A stretch of DNA of 31,279 bases from positions 2,567-33,845 of IMG/VR virus record IMGVR_UViG_3300030117_003097, one strand, 5' to 3'. Position 1 is the stretch's first letter, and every line of letters starts with the position of its first letter. A model generated the notes under the pieces. The model saw only the letters and a program-made list of their open reading frames with translations, made no database searches and was not told the DNA's origin. A program made the position numbers and the translations under genes. This stretch comes from a virus. Below are positions 1 through 6,217 of the stretch, one piece after another.

Positions 1-77
1 CATATAGTTTCGGTGTGGTGATTGCTGCATCATTTGGTATAAGATCAGCAACTAAATTTTTTGGAGGTAAGAAATAA
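1..77 (+). CDS. Small membrane protein, C-terminal part (cut by window edge)
   Basis: The frame beginning at base 3 is open from the edge and encodes 24 residues ending FFGGKK, with a hydrophobic, Ala/Gly/Ile-rich stretch (FGVVIAASFGI) before a basic tail. Its TAA stop (75-77) overlaps the ATG of the next gene by one base, the translational coupling used throughout this operon. If the window is circular, the frame extends back into the right edge to an ATG at 31261 preceded by AAAGGA, giving a 31-residue single-span membrane peptide. Its place just before the endolysin suggests a lysis role (holin-like or accessory), but no family is recognisable and this is inference. Confidence 0.55.
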   Translation, partial: YSFGVVIAASFGIRSATKFFGGKK

Positions 78-661
78 TGGCTTTTGTTGATGGATATGGA
101 GTAAAAGGTAAGTTTACAGCAAAGACAGGCAAGAAAGCTGCACAGGAAAAAGCAAAGAAAGCAGAAGCTTTTCGCGCTCAAGAGAAATCTTATTTAACAA
201 AATCCATTGGAACAGCTGGACCAAAACCATCTGTAGATATGAGCAGTGGTGGTGATGATGATAAACCAAAAGAAATTAAATCTGTTGACATGGGTGATAA
301 AGACAGTGGAGTTGTAACAAAATCAAAAGCACCTTTACAGAAACCACCTGGGATTGATAAAGAAAATACCTTCATTGAAAGTTTGCAAATGGGTGATAAA
401 GACTCAAGCCCACAAACTATTGCACCGTTGAAACAATCAGAGATTCTTGAACCAGTTATGCTTCTTGAAGAAGATGAAGATATAAGAACAACATCTGGTG
501 TTGAAATACAAAGAGGAGTTGGTTTAGGAATAGGTAGATTTGTAGAAGGTTTGGAATCACAGAAACCTGAAGCTTCATTAAGAGTTAAAGTTGGTTATGA
601 TTTTGATCCCTCAACCAAATTAATTGATAAATTAAGTGTAATCTATAGACAGGATTTTTAA
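77..661 (+). CDS. Hypothetical phage protein with acidic linker repeats
   Basis: 194 residues, family not recognised. The N-terminus (about 1-45) is Lys/Ala-rich and probably helical. Residues about 50-130 look disordered and acidic and hold an internal repeat: MGDKDS occurs twice, and a related SVDMSSGG precedes it. The last 60 residues (EIQRGVGLGIG to YRQDF) look like beta-strand and may be the folded part. The ATG is preceded by TTTGGAGGT, a strong ribosome binding site, and overlaps the previous stop by one base. It lies between the small membrane protein and the endolysin, at the end of the late operon, so a minor virion or lysis-associated role is possible. Confidence 0.75.
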   Translation: MAFVDGYGVKGKFTAKTGKKAAQEKAKKAEAFRAQEKSYLTKSIGTAGPKPSVDMSSGGDDDKPKEIKSVDMGDKDSGVVTKSKAPLQKPPGIDKENTFIESLQMGDKDSSPQTIAPLKQSEILEPVMLLEEDEDIRTTSGVEIQRGVGLGIGRFVEGLESQKPEASLRVKVGYDFDPSTKLIDKLSVIYRQDF

Positions 662-662
662 A

Positions 663-1115
663 ATGTATAAACTTTCACAAAGAAGTAAAGATAAATTAAC
701 TGGTGTAAAGACAGAACTTGTAGCTGTTGTCACCAGTGCCATAGAACACACAACCGTTGATTTCGGAGTGATTCAAGGGCTTAGAACTTTGGAAGAACAA
801 AAGGAACTTGTTGCCAAAGGTGCAAGCCAAACAATGAAATCAAAACATTTGACTGGTGATGCTATCGATCTCATGGCCTATGTTGGTTCGAGGGCATCAT
901 GGGAGCTGAATCTCTATGATAACATTGCAGATGCCATGAAGAGAGCAGCAGAGATATGTGATGTAGGTATTCGTTGGGGTTGTGCCTGGCACATACCAGA
1001 TATCAGAGAGTATGATGGTTCAATGCAAGATGCAATGAATGACTATATTGATCTTAGAAAAGGACAAGGGCGCAGACCTTTTATTGATGGTCCTCATTTT
1101 GAGCTTTCTCAATAA
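663..1115 (+). CDS. Endolysin, M15-family (VanY/L-Ala-D-Glu type) peptidase
   Basis: 150 residues, the normal size for single-domain M15 phage endolysins, which cut peptide bridges in peptidoglycan to release progeny. The diagnostic motif SKHLTGDAID spans residues 60-69 (S-x-H-x2-G-x-A-x-D), giving zinc ligands H62 and D69. Near the C-terminus D142-G-P-H145-F supplies the catalytic acid and the third zinc ligand. There is no signal peptide, so export would need a holin; the neighbouring small membrane protein is a candidate. The last 35 bases overlap, tail to tail, the opposite-strand DUF6378-like gene, so the codon for H145 is also coding on the other strand. Confidence 0.92.
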   Translation: MYKLSQRSKDKLTGVKTELVAVVTSAIEHTTVDFGVIQGLRTLEEQKELVAKGASQTMKSKHLTGDAIDLMAYVGSRASWELNLYDNIADAMKRAAEICDVGIRWGCAWHIPDIREYDGSMQDAMNDYIDLRKGQGRRPFIDGPHFELSQ

Positions 1116-1362
1116 ACTCCATAGCTAATGTAGCATAACCAGCAATATCTTTATATGAATCTTCATGATTAGGCTGTTGTCTTAATCTCATAGCTTTTGT
1201 GAGTATCATCATAATACATACATCAAGGTATGTGAAATGCATATCTTTATATTCTGACCAACACTTAGCTATCGCTCTTAGATTATCAGTTGGATTACCA
1301 TAAACATTTTGTCTTTTATCTAATGTATCTCCAACTTCTCTTAGGAATTGCGCTCTTGTCAT
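1081..1362 (-). CDS. DUF6378-like small protein
   Basis: 93 residues. The pattern Y-G-N-P-x-D-N followed by A-K-C-W, then D-V-C-I-M-M-I-L-T-K-A-x-R-L and finally N-H-E-D-S-Y-K-D-I-A-G-Y-A resembles the phage family annotated DUF6378, whose HEDSxxDxAGYA motif is its best conserved part. The function is not established; the all-helical pattern and conserved Asp/His recall nucleotide-hydrolase-like folds, but that is only an impression. It starts with ATG after GGAGATGTAA and is the last gene of the leftward block, separated from the SSB-like gene by about 100 bases that contain two rightward terminator-like hairpins. Confidence 0.75.
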   Translation of the reverse strand: MTRAQFLREVGDTLDKRQNVYGNPTDNLRAIAKCWSEYKDMHFTYLDVCIMMILTKAMRLRQQPNHEDSYKDIAGYATLAMEFIEKAQNEDHQ

Positions 1363-1380
1363 TTACATCTCCATTTGGGT

Positions 1381-1424
1381 GTATGGCTATGAAAGGAAAT
1401 CGCGACACCATAGCCATACTTTTT
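1381..1424 (+). terminator. Rightward intrinsic terminator T1 (late operon)
   Basis: A perfect 11-bp stem (1381-1391 GTATGGCTATG with 1409-1419 CATAGCCATAC) and a 17-nt loop are followed at once by TTTTT on the plus strand. The minus strand has no T-run after the hairpin, so it acts on rightward transcripts, most plausibly those that end with the endolysin 266 bases upstream. It lies between two leftward genes. Confidence 0.75.
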
Positions 1425-1429
1425 CTGGT

Positions 1430-1470
1430 GAGCATGGCTAGGAAAGGGTGAACCAGCCATGCTCGTTTTT
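1430..1470 (+). terminator. Rightward intrinsic terminator T2, tandem with T1
   Basis: A perfect 10-bp stem (1430-1439 GAGCATGGCT with 1455-1464 AGCCATGCTC) and a 15-nt loop are followed by GTTTTT on the plus strand. The core ATGGCT/AGCCAT is shared with T1, ten bases upstream. The T-run overlaps the stop codon of the leftward SSB-like gene. Confidence 0.75.
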
Positions 1471-1873
1471 AAAACGGTATTTCATCATCAATAATAGAAG
1501 CTTGACTTTCTTCTGTTTTATTTTGTTTAGATAATTTTTCTGAAACTTGCAAGCTCAACATATTCTTTCCATCTTTTGTTTGTCTTTTCCAAGCAGCCAA
1601 TCTCATTGGTTTATCTTTATTAAACATTTCATTCAGCGATCCAGAATATTTTGGTGCGCCCTCACTAACACTATCATTCTCAAACAAAGCACAAAACTCT
1701 GTATATACTTTCAGAATAGTCCTACCATTTTTAGTTTTTTCTTTTACAACTGCAAGCTTATGTTCTTTCCCTTCCATATCCAACTTCCCAGTTAGCATCA
1801 GCTTATCTTCTGAACTGAACGGTGGGAATACAGCTCCCTTGTTTGTATTATCGTACTCATTAGAACTCATCAT
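1469..1873 (-). CDS. Single-stranded DNA-binding-like protein
   Basis: 134 residues. The C-terminus DDEIPF matches the acidic tip by which bacterial and phage SSBs recruit partner proteins. The body has two short beta modules (LTGKLDMEGKEHKLAVVKEK and YSGSLNEMF...RLAAWKRQTKDG) of the SSB/DUF736-like style; the second, G-x-L followed by A-A-W-K-R, is typical. It should coat single-stranded DNA for replication and annealing. Its ATG lies inside the end of the annealing-protein gene (14-base overlap) after TGAAAGGAAACA, and the exonuclease, annealing protein and SSB are co-transcribed. An adjacent second ATG gives a one-residue uncertainty in the start. Confidence 0.78.
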   Translation of the reverse strand: MMSSNEYDNTNKGAVFPPFSSEDKLMLTGKLDMEGKEHKLAVVKEKTKNGRTILKVYTEFCALFENDSVSEGAPKYSGSLNEMFNKDKPMRLAAWKRQTKDGKNMLSLQVSEKLSKQNKTEESQASIIDDEIPF

Positions 1874-2405
1874 TGTTTCCTTTCATATATTTATTGTCAT
1901 CATATTTACCCAAGAATACATCAGCATCAAATCCAAGATGTGATAAACCTTTTGTTAGTGCATCTGTTAGTGCCATCTTTGGAGCATCATCATTTGCTTT
2001 CTTTTTGTTATCAAGATTTACAAATGTTCTTGATCCAGCTATCGGTCCAAAAGATCCGAAATATGTAGTGATAGTTACCTTTGCTACCACCATCATAATA
2101 TTTCCTAATGTGGGATAGTCATACTCTACAGTATATGTCCAGCCATCATTCTTTACATCATTACCAACCGGACCAAGAATAGCAGTAGCTTTCATAATTT
2201 GATACATAGGATCTATTGCATTAAAAGATCTGGCACCAAATGATACTTTACTTATAAAAGCTGGATCTGTTTTGCAAACTGCTTTCCATAATTTTAGATT
2301 GTGGTTTGAAATTGCATCAGCTTTTTTAATATCTTCCCCTAATGTTTTCATAAGATCTCTTCTATCTTTTTGAGGAGTCCAATTATTTCTTCTCATATTA
2401 CCCAT
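1860..2405 (-). CDS. Single-strand annealing recombinase (Rad52/Erf-like)
   Basis: 181 residues from the ATG at 2405. I prefer this to the in-frame GTG at 2414, because the AAAGGG ribosome binding site abuts the GTG but is 8 bases from the ATG. The C-terminal signature A-L-T-D-A-L-T-K-G-L-S-H-L-G-F-D-A-D-V-F-L-G-K-Y-D-D-N-K-Y is characteristic of phage annealing proteins of the Rad52/Erf/Sak superfamily. Such proteins anneal complementary single strands produced by the partner exonuclease and so drive recombination-dependent replication and concatemer formation. It starts one base after the exonuclease stop and overlaps the SSB-like gene, a compact Red-like cassette. Confidence 0.82.
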   Translation of the reverse strand: MGNMRRNNWTPQKDRRDLMKTLGEDIKKADAISNHNLKLWKAVCKTDPAFISKVSFGARSFNAIDPMYQIMKATAILGPVGNDVKNDGWTYTVEYDYPTLGNIMMVVAKVTITTYFGSFGPIAGSRTFVNLDNKKKANDDAPKMALTDALTKGLSHLGFDADVFLGKYDDNKYMKGNNDEF

Positions 2406-2406
2406 T

Positions 2407-2943
2407 TTATTCACCCTTTATTTCTGGCTCTTTATCTTCAATTACATATTGCCAAAACTTGAATACTTTTTCTTTGAGCCGATCAAGAAAAGCTCCATCT
2501 TTAGGTACAGCAATACACTTCCAAGGTTTCCCATTACCAAAAAAGTTTGGGAAATAACACAAGCTGGTATTCGATAACCACATATAAAACTGTAGCTGTG
2601 CATAATATCTGTTTACTTGTGCATCTATTTTAGCAAATGAATTAGTATGTTTGGCTTCTACAATAGCTGATTGACCTACTACAGAAGCATCTATTGTACC
2701 TTTCAATGGTACTCCATTGTAATTCAATGCAAATTCTTTTTGAAAGTTTTCAAGTCCACATTCGTATTCTTTTGCAAACACTTGTAGATTGTAAGCTTCT
2801 GTTAAGATACCGATTTGAACTTGATGATTCTCAGATAAATCCTCTGGTTCTTTTCTTTTTGTTTTGATTTGCCATAGATCATACCAATCATCTCCCATGA
2901 TTTTTGTACAATCAGACCCACCAATAAAACCTATTCTATTCAT
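2407..2943 (-). CDS. YqaJ-family recombination exonuclease (PD-(D/E)XK)
   Basis: 178 residues, slightly short for lambda-exonuclease relatives. The N-terminal GFIGGSDC motif (residues 5-12) is the family's GGSD-type start, followed by G45-x-L-T-E49. The catalytic core is G82-T-I-D85-A and V95-E96-A-K98, the Asp and Glu-x-Lys of the PD-(D/E)XK nuclease fold; YYAQLQFYM at 113-121 is the usual Q-x-Q-x-Y-M helix. It is expected to resect one strand of double-stranded DNA for the annealing protein next door. It is the first gene of the recombination cassette and has its own likely promoter 20-45 bases upstream (2962-2990) and an AAAGGG ribosome binding site. Confidence 0.88.
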   Translation of the reverse strand: MNRIGFIGGSDCTKIMGDDWYDLWQIKTKRKEPEDLSENHQVQIGILTEAYNLQVFAKEYECGLENFQKEFALNYNGVPLKGTIDASVVGQSAIVEAKHTNSFAKIDAQVNRYYAQLQFYMWLSNTSLCYFPNFFGNGKPWKCIAVPKDGAFLDRLKEKVFKFWQYVIEDKEPEIKGE

Positions 2944-2961
2944 GATTTACCCTTTCAATTA

Positions 2962-2990
2962 TTTATACTTTACTTTTTATTTTTATTCAA
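2962..2990 (-). promoter_or_regulatory. Sigma70-type promoter for the recombination cassette
   Basis: On the minus strand, TTGAAT (2990-2985) and TATAAA (2967-2962) are separated by exactly 17 bases. That is 4/6 and 5/6 of consensus, and the expected start lies about 12 bases before the exonuclease ATG. It sits in the only roomy gap (118 bases) of the central leftward block, just after a hairpin that ends the preceding gene group. The A+T-rich context lowers the weight of the -10 match. Confidence 0.5.
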
Positions 2991-3029
2991 GCATAATTGT
3001 TTTATAGAAAACCAACACTTTTCTCCTAT

Positions 3030-3071
3030 GCCACTGCAAAGTACGCCTGTCTTTGTAGTGGCTATTTTTTT
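3030..3071 (+). terminator. Rightward intrinsic terminator T3
   Basis: A 12-bp stem (3030-3041 GCCACTGCAAAG with 3051-3062 CTTTGTAGTGGC, one G-U pair in plus-strand RNA) has a 9-nt loop and is followed by TA and seven Ts. In minus-strand RNA the wobble becomes a C-A mismatch and no U-run follows. Both facts argue for rightward function, although the surrounding genes run leftward. Confidence 0.7.
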
Positions 3072-3274
3072 CTGTTATTTAAAAGCCTGTCATTCCAAGG
3101 AGTGTAGTAAAGATCTTCTTCTTTAGAAAGCTCATACAGATCTTCAGCTGCATACAACCAATCTGGATAATCATTCTTCAACATATTATCCGGCATGGGT
3201 GGTAATGTAATCTTTGTCTTTCTTGATGTTGATCCAACAAGTAATCTTTTGAGTTTAGTCATTTTGTTTTTCAT
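3062..3274 (-). CDS. Hypothetical small protein
   Basis: 70 residues, family not recognised. The N-terminus (MKNKMTKLKRLL) is strongly basic. The rest is Asp/Tyr-rich with DYPDWLYAAEDLYEL and YYTPWNDR, aromatic-acidic patches typical of small phage inhibitors or adaptors, but no function can be assigned. The ATG at 3274 is preceded by GGAGATATTCT, a good ribosome binding site, and lies inside the end of the upstream gene (20-base overlap). It is the last gene before the gap that carries hairpin T3 and the recombination promoter. Confidence 0.65.
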   Translation of the reverse strand: MKNKMTKLKRLLVGSTSRKTKITLPPMPDNMLKNDYPDWLYAAEDLYELSKEEDLYYTPWNDRLLNNRKK

Positions 3275-3467
3275 AGAATATCTCCAGCTTTGGTCTATCT
3301 AATGGTATCTTGGGTGTATCATATGTATCAACATAAGTTACAAAACATTTGGTTCCATCATTATAAATTTGATTATGATACTTTGTACAATCTTCCATTG
3401 TTTCAAAGTTGACTAACAAGATGGTACTGTAAACCATCTTACTTCCAGTTACAAAACTTCCTGTCAT
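3255..3467 (-). CDS. Hypothetical small protein
   Basis: 70 residues, unrecognised. After a short leader the pattern VYSTILLVNFETMEDCTKYHNQI followed by KCFVTYVDTYD suggests a beta-alpha-beta fold, as in many small phage proteins that bring a Cys/Tyr-containing helix between two strands. The start is supported by TTGGAGGATTAAA before the ATG, and the gene begins one base downstream of the preceding stop. An internal ATG at residue 11 is a less likely start because it lacks a ribosome binding site. Confidence 0.65.
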   Translation of the reverse strand: MTGSFVTGSKMVYSTILLVNFETMEDCTKYHNQIYNDGTKCFVTYVDTYDTPKIPLDRPKLEIFYEKQND

Positions 3468-3468
3468 T

Positions 3469-3684
3469 TTAATCCTCCAAGCCTAATGCTTTTCTAGGGT
3501 TATCAAAATAATGCGCTTCATTGTTTTCGTATTCTTTTTTTAAATCTGCTTCCCAATCTTCTAAAGCATCTGCCTTTATAACATACTTCCATTGATTCCA
3601 TATTTTTTTATTCCAAACAATATAACCTTCTCCATTTAAATCATCCCACTTCAATGAAGCTAATGTATGTTTATACTTACTCAT
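3469..3684 (-). CDS. Hypothetical small Trp-rich protein
   Basis: 71 residues, unrecognised. It has five Trp residues (LKWDDLN, VWNKKIWNQW, LEDWEADL), an acidic C-terminal half and an alternating strand/helix pattern. The ATG overlaps the preceding 47-residue gene by ATGA and is preceded by AAAGGGAAAAATAA, so translation is probably coupled. Confidence 0.65.
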   Translation of the reverse strand: MSKYKHTLASLKWDDLNGEGYIVWNKKIWNQWKYVIKADALEDWEADLKKEYENNEAHYFDNPRKALGLED

Positions 3685-3824
3685 TTATTTTTCCCTTTCT
3701 TTAGTTGTTCAATTATCTTCAGTTTTTCTTTCAATGAAACACTGCAAAAGTGTCTTTCCAAAGGTAAGACTTTCTTCCGTTTAAATTTTTTAGTTAAGAT
3801 TCTAAACTCTTCGTAGAGATCCAT
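3681..3824 (-). CDS. Hypothetical 47-residue basic protein
   Basis: The frame begins MDLYEEFRIL, continues through a Lys-rich middle (TKKFKRKKVL) and ends LKKGKNK; the charge is strongly positive, suggesting nucleic-acid contact. The ATG is at 3824-3822, and the TGA stop overlaps the next ATG (ATGA), exactly the spacing used by the rest of this block. Its first 31 bases overlap the end of the upstream gene. The upstream ribosome binding site (AGGTGTTAGATAGCAC) is weak. Without it there would be a 109-base gap in an otherwise gapless stretch. Confidence 0.55.
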   Translation of the reverse strand: MDLYEEFRILTKKFKRKKVLPLERHFCSVSLKEKLKIIEQLKKGKNK

Positions 3825-4426
3825 GTGCTATCTAACACCTCCAAGTATCTTTGTCTGTTTTTGATTCGCCAATTTATTTTCTTAGCAAACTTTGACCAAC
3901 TTGGAAAGTAATCTTCTTCTTCTGCAATCTCTTTGATTGCATGAACAAGAATGTCAGCAGGCACATCCTTTAGATTTTCAACGAAAGCATTCATTCGATA
4001 CTTCAAATCTTTTACTGTTTCACCAAAAGGTGGCTTCAGCAGGGCTGTAAGCTTCACCAAGCGTGCAAGTATTTCTTCCGAGGGTAAAGGTACTAAGGTA
4101 GAAAGTATGGCTTTCCTTGCCCTTTTAAATACATCTTCAGATTCTACAGACATTTCGAGATGTTTGATATGGTGGTCGTTATTCGATATTATTTTCGTAA
4201 TCATTCTTGATTTCGTCAGCGAGTCCAGCAAAGAAGCCATCGCTATGTCCGTTTCGATTGGATATTTTATCTCTCTTAAATTGGTTAAGGCTTGTAATGT
4301 TTCCTCTTTGCTTAAAGTCAACTGCTTTATTGCACCAATTCTGGTAAGCTTTGTCCCAGTCTTTCCATTTTCTTTGCTGGGCTGTGCCAATGTAATATAA
4401 GGTGAAGTTATTCGTTTCATTGTCAT
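3794..4426 (-). CDS. Possible replication accessory/helicase-loader-like protein (start uncertain)
   Basis: 210 residues from the ATG at 4426. The C-terminal half (about 115-200) has the phage pattern I-L-A-R-L-x-K-L-T, then Y-R-M-N-A-F-V-E-N-L-K-D-V-P-A-D-I-L-x-H-A-I and Y-F-P-S-W-S-K-F. This A-L-x-D-x-P-x-D-x-L...FP...EL module is common in proteins encoded beside O-like replication genes; a loader role like lambda P is an inference. The first 248 bases overlap the replication gene in another frame. A strong AAAGGGG lies 10 bases before the 4426 ATG, favouring real dual coding. The alternative is a start at the ATG at 4204 (136 residues), which has no clear ribosome binding site. Confidence 0.6.
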   Translation of the reverse strand: MTMKRITSPYITLAQPSKENGKTGTKLTRIGAIKQLTLSKEETLQALTNLREIKYPIETDIAMASLLDSLTKSRMITKIISNNDHHIKHLEMSVESEDVFKRARKAILSTLVPLPSEEILARLVKLTALLKPPFGETVKDLKYRMNAFVENLKDVPADILVHAIKEIAEEEDYFPSWSKFAKKINWRIKNRQRYLEVLDSTWISTKSLES

Positions 4427-4850
4427 GGTTTATATTCCCCTTTCCATGTTTTTGATTGATCTTTTCGATAGTTTCTGGCTTTGGTTTCCAATCTTCTGTG
4501 ATTACTTTAGTGGGTTTATCTAGGTTAGATGATAGGTTAGTAGCTCTCTCTGAGCCTACGTAGGCTCTCTCTGAGCCTACCTTGTACACTGTTGGATATA
4601 GATGATACCTATTGGACCTTCTTGAATCTCCTGATACTCTAACAATGTATTCTCTATCTTCTAATTTATCCAAGTGTCTTTTGATTGTAGCCAATGCAAA
4701 ACCTGTACGTTTGGATATACTTGTTAAGCTTGGAAAACAATCGAATGTATCATTGTTTGCATAGTCAGCTAAACAAAGCAGTATGAATTTGCTTACACCA
4801 TCATCTATGGTTTCATCATCCCATACTTTAGCCATTAAATGAAAGCTCAT
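4179..4850 (-). CDS. Helix-turn-helix replication initiation protein (lambda O-like)
   Basis: 223 residues. Residues about 1-85 form a winged-helix domain of the phage replication type: SKFILLCLADYAN, then CFPSLTSISKRTGFALATIKRHLDKLEDREYI as the recognition region, then the basic wing SGDSRRSNRYHLYP. A variable linker leads to a C-terminal motif, WKDWDKAYQNWCNKA, typical of phage replisome-recruiting proteins. It probably binds the phage origin and brings in host replication proteins; no phage polymerase or helicase is present in the window. The ATG follows GGAGATTTATTTAC and overlaps the preceding stop by ATGA. The last 248 bases are also open in the frame of the next gene. Confidence 0.78.
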   Translation of the reverse strand: MSFHLMAKVWDDETIDDGVSKFILLCLADYANNDTFDCFPSLTSISKRTGFALATIKRHLDKLEDREYIVRVSGDSRRSNRYHLYPTVYKVGSERAYVGSERATNLSSNLDKPTKVITEDWKPKPETIEKINQKHGKGNINHDNETNNFTLYYIGTAQQRKWKDWDKAYQNWCNKAVDFKQRGNITSLNQFKRDKISNRNGHSDGFFAGLADEIKNDYENNIE

Positions 4851-5410
4851 GTAAATAAATCTCCTTGCGCTGGTGGTTCTCCAAGTTCACTAAGTATATA
4901 TTCTTTTAGTTCATTGGCTTTAATATACTGACTAGCATCTCTTCTAAGTATATGACCAGAGCGATAGCCAGTGCTTGTTGTTGGTAATCGAATAGTATCT
5001 TCTGCGTAATAAAGACCATTTTTTTGTTTTACAAACTCTACTTTATTACCTCTGGCTTCATAAGAATATTCATGGTGATGTGATCCACCATTCTTCTCTA
5101 AACAATATCCAAAGTGAACAATCTTTACATCAATAGTAATTCTATTCCATTCCATTTCAAATGTTTCTATGTTGGTGCCTTCTACAAATCCCCAATAAGT
5201 TGAGTGTTTGTTATACCACCAATCATATTTACAAAATTTTTCATGAACAAATTTTTTTGCATCTTCTTCATAGGTTTCTTCACCTTTGCGATACTTACAT
5301 TTGCCACCGTTGTTACTCCATTTATATTCTGATATATAAAATCTTTTACCAGATTCATTGAGTACTTCAGCTACAAAATCAAGAGGTATTGTCGGTCTTA
5401 ATATTGGCAT
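4847..5410 (-). CDS. Hypothetical early protein
   Basis: 187 residues, family not recognised. It is rich in aromatic residues and Glu/Lys. It has a Cys/Tyr/Trp-rich middle (CKYDWWYNKHSTYWGF), a His cluster (GGSHHHEYSYEARG, about residues 110-123) and a C-terminal helix (ANELKEYILSELG). The His cluster could hold a metal, but no pattern is convincing. The ATG is preceded by TAGGAGAAAAAA. It overlaps the nuclease gene by 32 bases and the replication gene by four. The position between a nuclease and a replication initiator suggests a DNA-metabolism role, by neighbourhood only. Confidence 0.7.
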   Translation of the reverse strand: MPILRPTIPLDFVAEVLNESGKRFYISEYKWSNNGGKCKYRKGEETYEEDAKKFVHEKFCKYDWWYNKHSTYWGFVEGTNIETFEMEWNRITIDVKIVHFGYCLEKNGGSHHHEYSYEARGNKVEFVKQKNGLYYAEDTIRLPTTSTGYRSGHILRRDASQYIKANELKEYILSELGEPPAQGDLFT

Positions 5411-5726
5411 TTTTTTCTCCTAATAATTCTTCAAATATTTCTCCACTCATTATGACTAGAGTGTTTGGTTTACCTGTCTTTCTTTTATACAACGCTATGT
5501 CCCTTTTGTCTAACACATTGAAAGGATTAGGAAAATTATCTTTAGTTCGGTACTTTACCTCGGCAATATAATTTTTGTTCTTTGGGGACAAAATTATATC
5601 ACCTCGGTATTCTCCTCCCAAACTGCCAGAAAGTGGCTGTCGTTTAGCTGCAATGCCAATCTTCTTAAGCCAATCAACAAACCACTTTTCGTGATAGGTT
5701 CCTTTGTTTTTATTTTTGTGTGCCAT
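5379..5726 (-). CDS. Holliday-junction-resolvase-like PD-(D/E)XK nuclease
   Basis: 115 residues, the size of archaeal-type Hjc resolvases and their phage relatives. Catalytic positions are visible: E13 in KGTYHEKW, R29/S33 in KRQPLSGS, D43 in YRGDI, and E56-V-K58 in IAEVKYR. This is the E...D...ExK order of the Hjc/VRR-NUC branch. It should resolve branched intermediates made by the phage recombination system before packaging. It overlaps both neighbours (17 and 32 bases). The ATG lies inside the end of the regulator gene, so translation is probably coupled. A restriction-endonuclease-like protein of other specificity is the main alternative. Confidence 0.75.
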   Translation of the reverse strand: MAHKNKNKGTYHEKWFVDWLKKIGIAAKRQPLSGSLGGEYRGDIILSPKNKNYIAEVKYRTKDNFPNPFNVLDKRDIALYKRKTGKPNTLVIMSGEIFEELLGEKNANIKTDNTS

Positions 5727-5916
5727 TGGGATATATTACTAGTTTACAATTCAAAGCATTGATCCAACATAAAAAGTTATGAAAGCTTGGAGTTCTTGAT
5801 CCATTCTCCCACCTCGAAAGTGTAGATGTTTCAATTCCAATATCAAAAGCTAATCTTTCCTGTGATATTTTTCTATGTTCTCTCAATGATTTTAACATAC
5901 TAAGATACGCTTTCAT
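5710..5916 (-). CDS. XRE/Cro-type helix-turn-helix regulator
   Basis: 68 residues, one complete HTH_3 domain: LKSLREHRKISQERLAFD is helices 1-2, and IGIETSTLSRWENGSRTP is the turn, recognition helix and start of the next helix with the usual W-E-N-G. It is a DNA-binding transcription factor without an effector domain. It lies inside the leftward block rather than as a divergent repressor pair, so it may be a timing regulator rather than a lysogeny switch. The palindrome over the promoter at 7265-7310, upstream in the same block, is one possible operator. The ATG follows GGAGGATAAACA, a strong ribosome binding site. Confidence 0.85.
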   Translation of the reverse strand: MKAYLSMLKSLREHRKISQERLAFDIGIETSTLSRWENGSRTPSFHNFLCWINALNCKLVIYPNGTQK

Positions 5917-6217
5917 TGTTTATCCTCCAGCATACCTCTTGTTTATTCCATTTGTTTAATCTTCTGATATTAGAATCTATTATCCAGCCTTCATTACAAA
6001 GCTCAGTAAGCCTTGGTCTTACTGTCAGTATATTCATAAAACATCTGTCAGCAATCTCAGTACTTGAAGCAGAATTATTTGGTGAATCATAATCAGCTAT
6101 ACTACTAAGATAGTGCAAAACAATTTGCTTTGCACTAAATCTTTTCGTTGGATCTCCAATAGCTTTGAAACTTGTATCGGTTTTTTGGTAGCCGTGACCT
6201 TTTTCTGTATATGGCAT
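5900..6217 (-). CDS. Winged-helix DNA-binding protein
   Basis: 105 residues. The segment ASSTEIADRCFMNILTVRPRLTELCNEGWIIDSNIRR has the MarR/winged-helix layout seen in many small phage proteins: E-I-A-x2-C helix, T-V-R-P-R-L-T-E-L recognition helix, then wing. The end (EVCWRIN) closes the sheet. It binds DNA or acts as an adaptor in replication; which one cannot be decided from sequence. The start follows AGGATTGTACTA, and the gene overlaps the next by 17 bases. Together with the adjacent XRE protein it forms a small regulator pair. Confidence 0.72.
   Translation of the reverse strand: MPYTEKGHGYQKTDTSFKAIGDPTKRFSAKQIVLHYLSSIADYDSPNNSASSTEIADRCFMNILTVRPRLTELCNEGWIIDSNIRRLNKWNKQEVCWRINNESVS

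Noticed and set aside
3951-4400. Plus-strand 149-codon frame
   Set aside because: It lies opposite two leftward genes with recognisable domains, has no family pattern and no operon context on the plus strand.
5710-6217. Lysogeny switch
   Set aside because: The XRE and winged-helix genes are co-directional members of the leftward block, with no divergent partner, no integrase and no attachment site. A temperate lifestyle is not supported.
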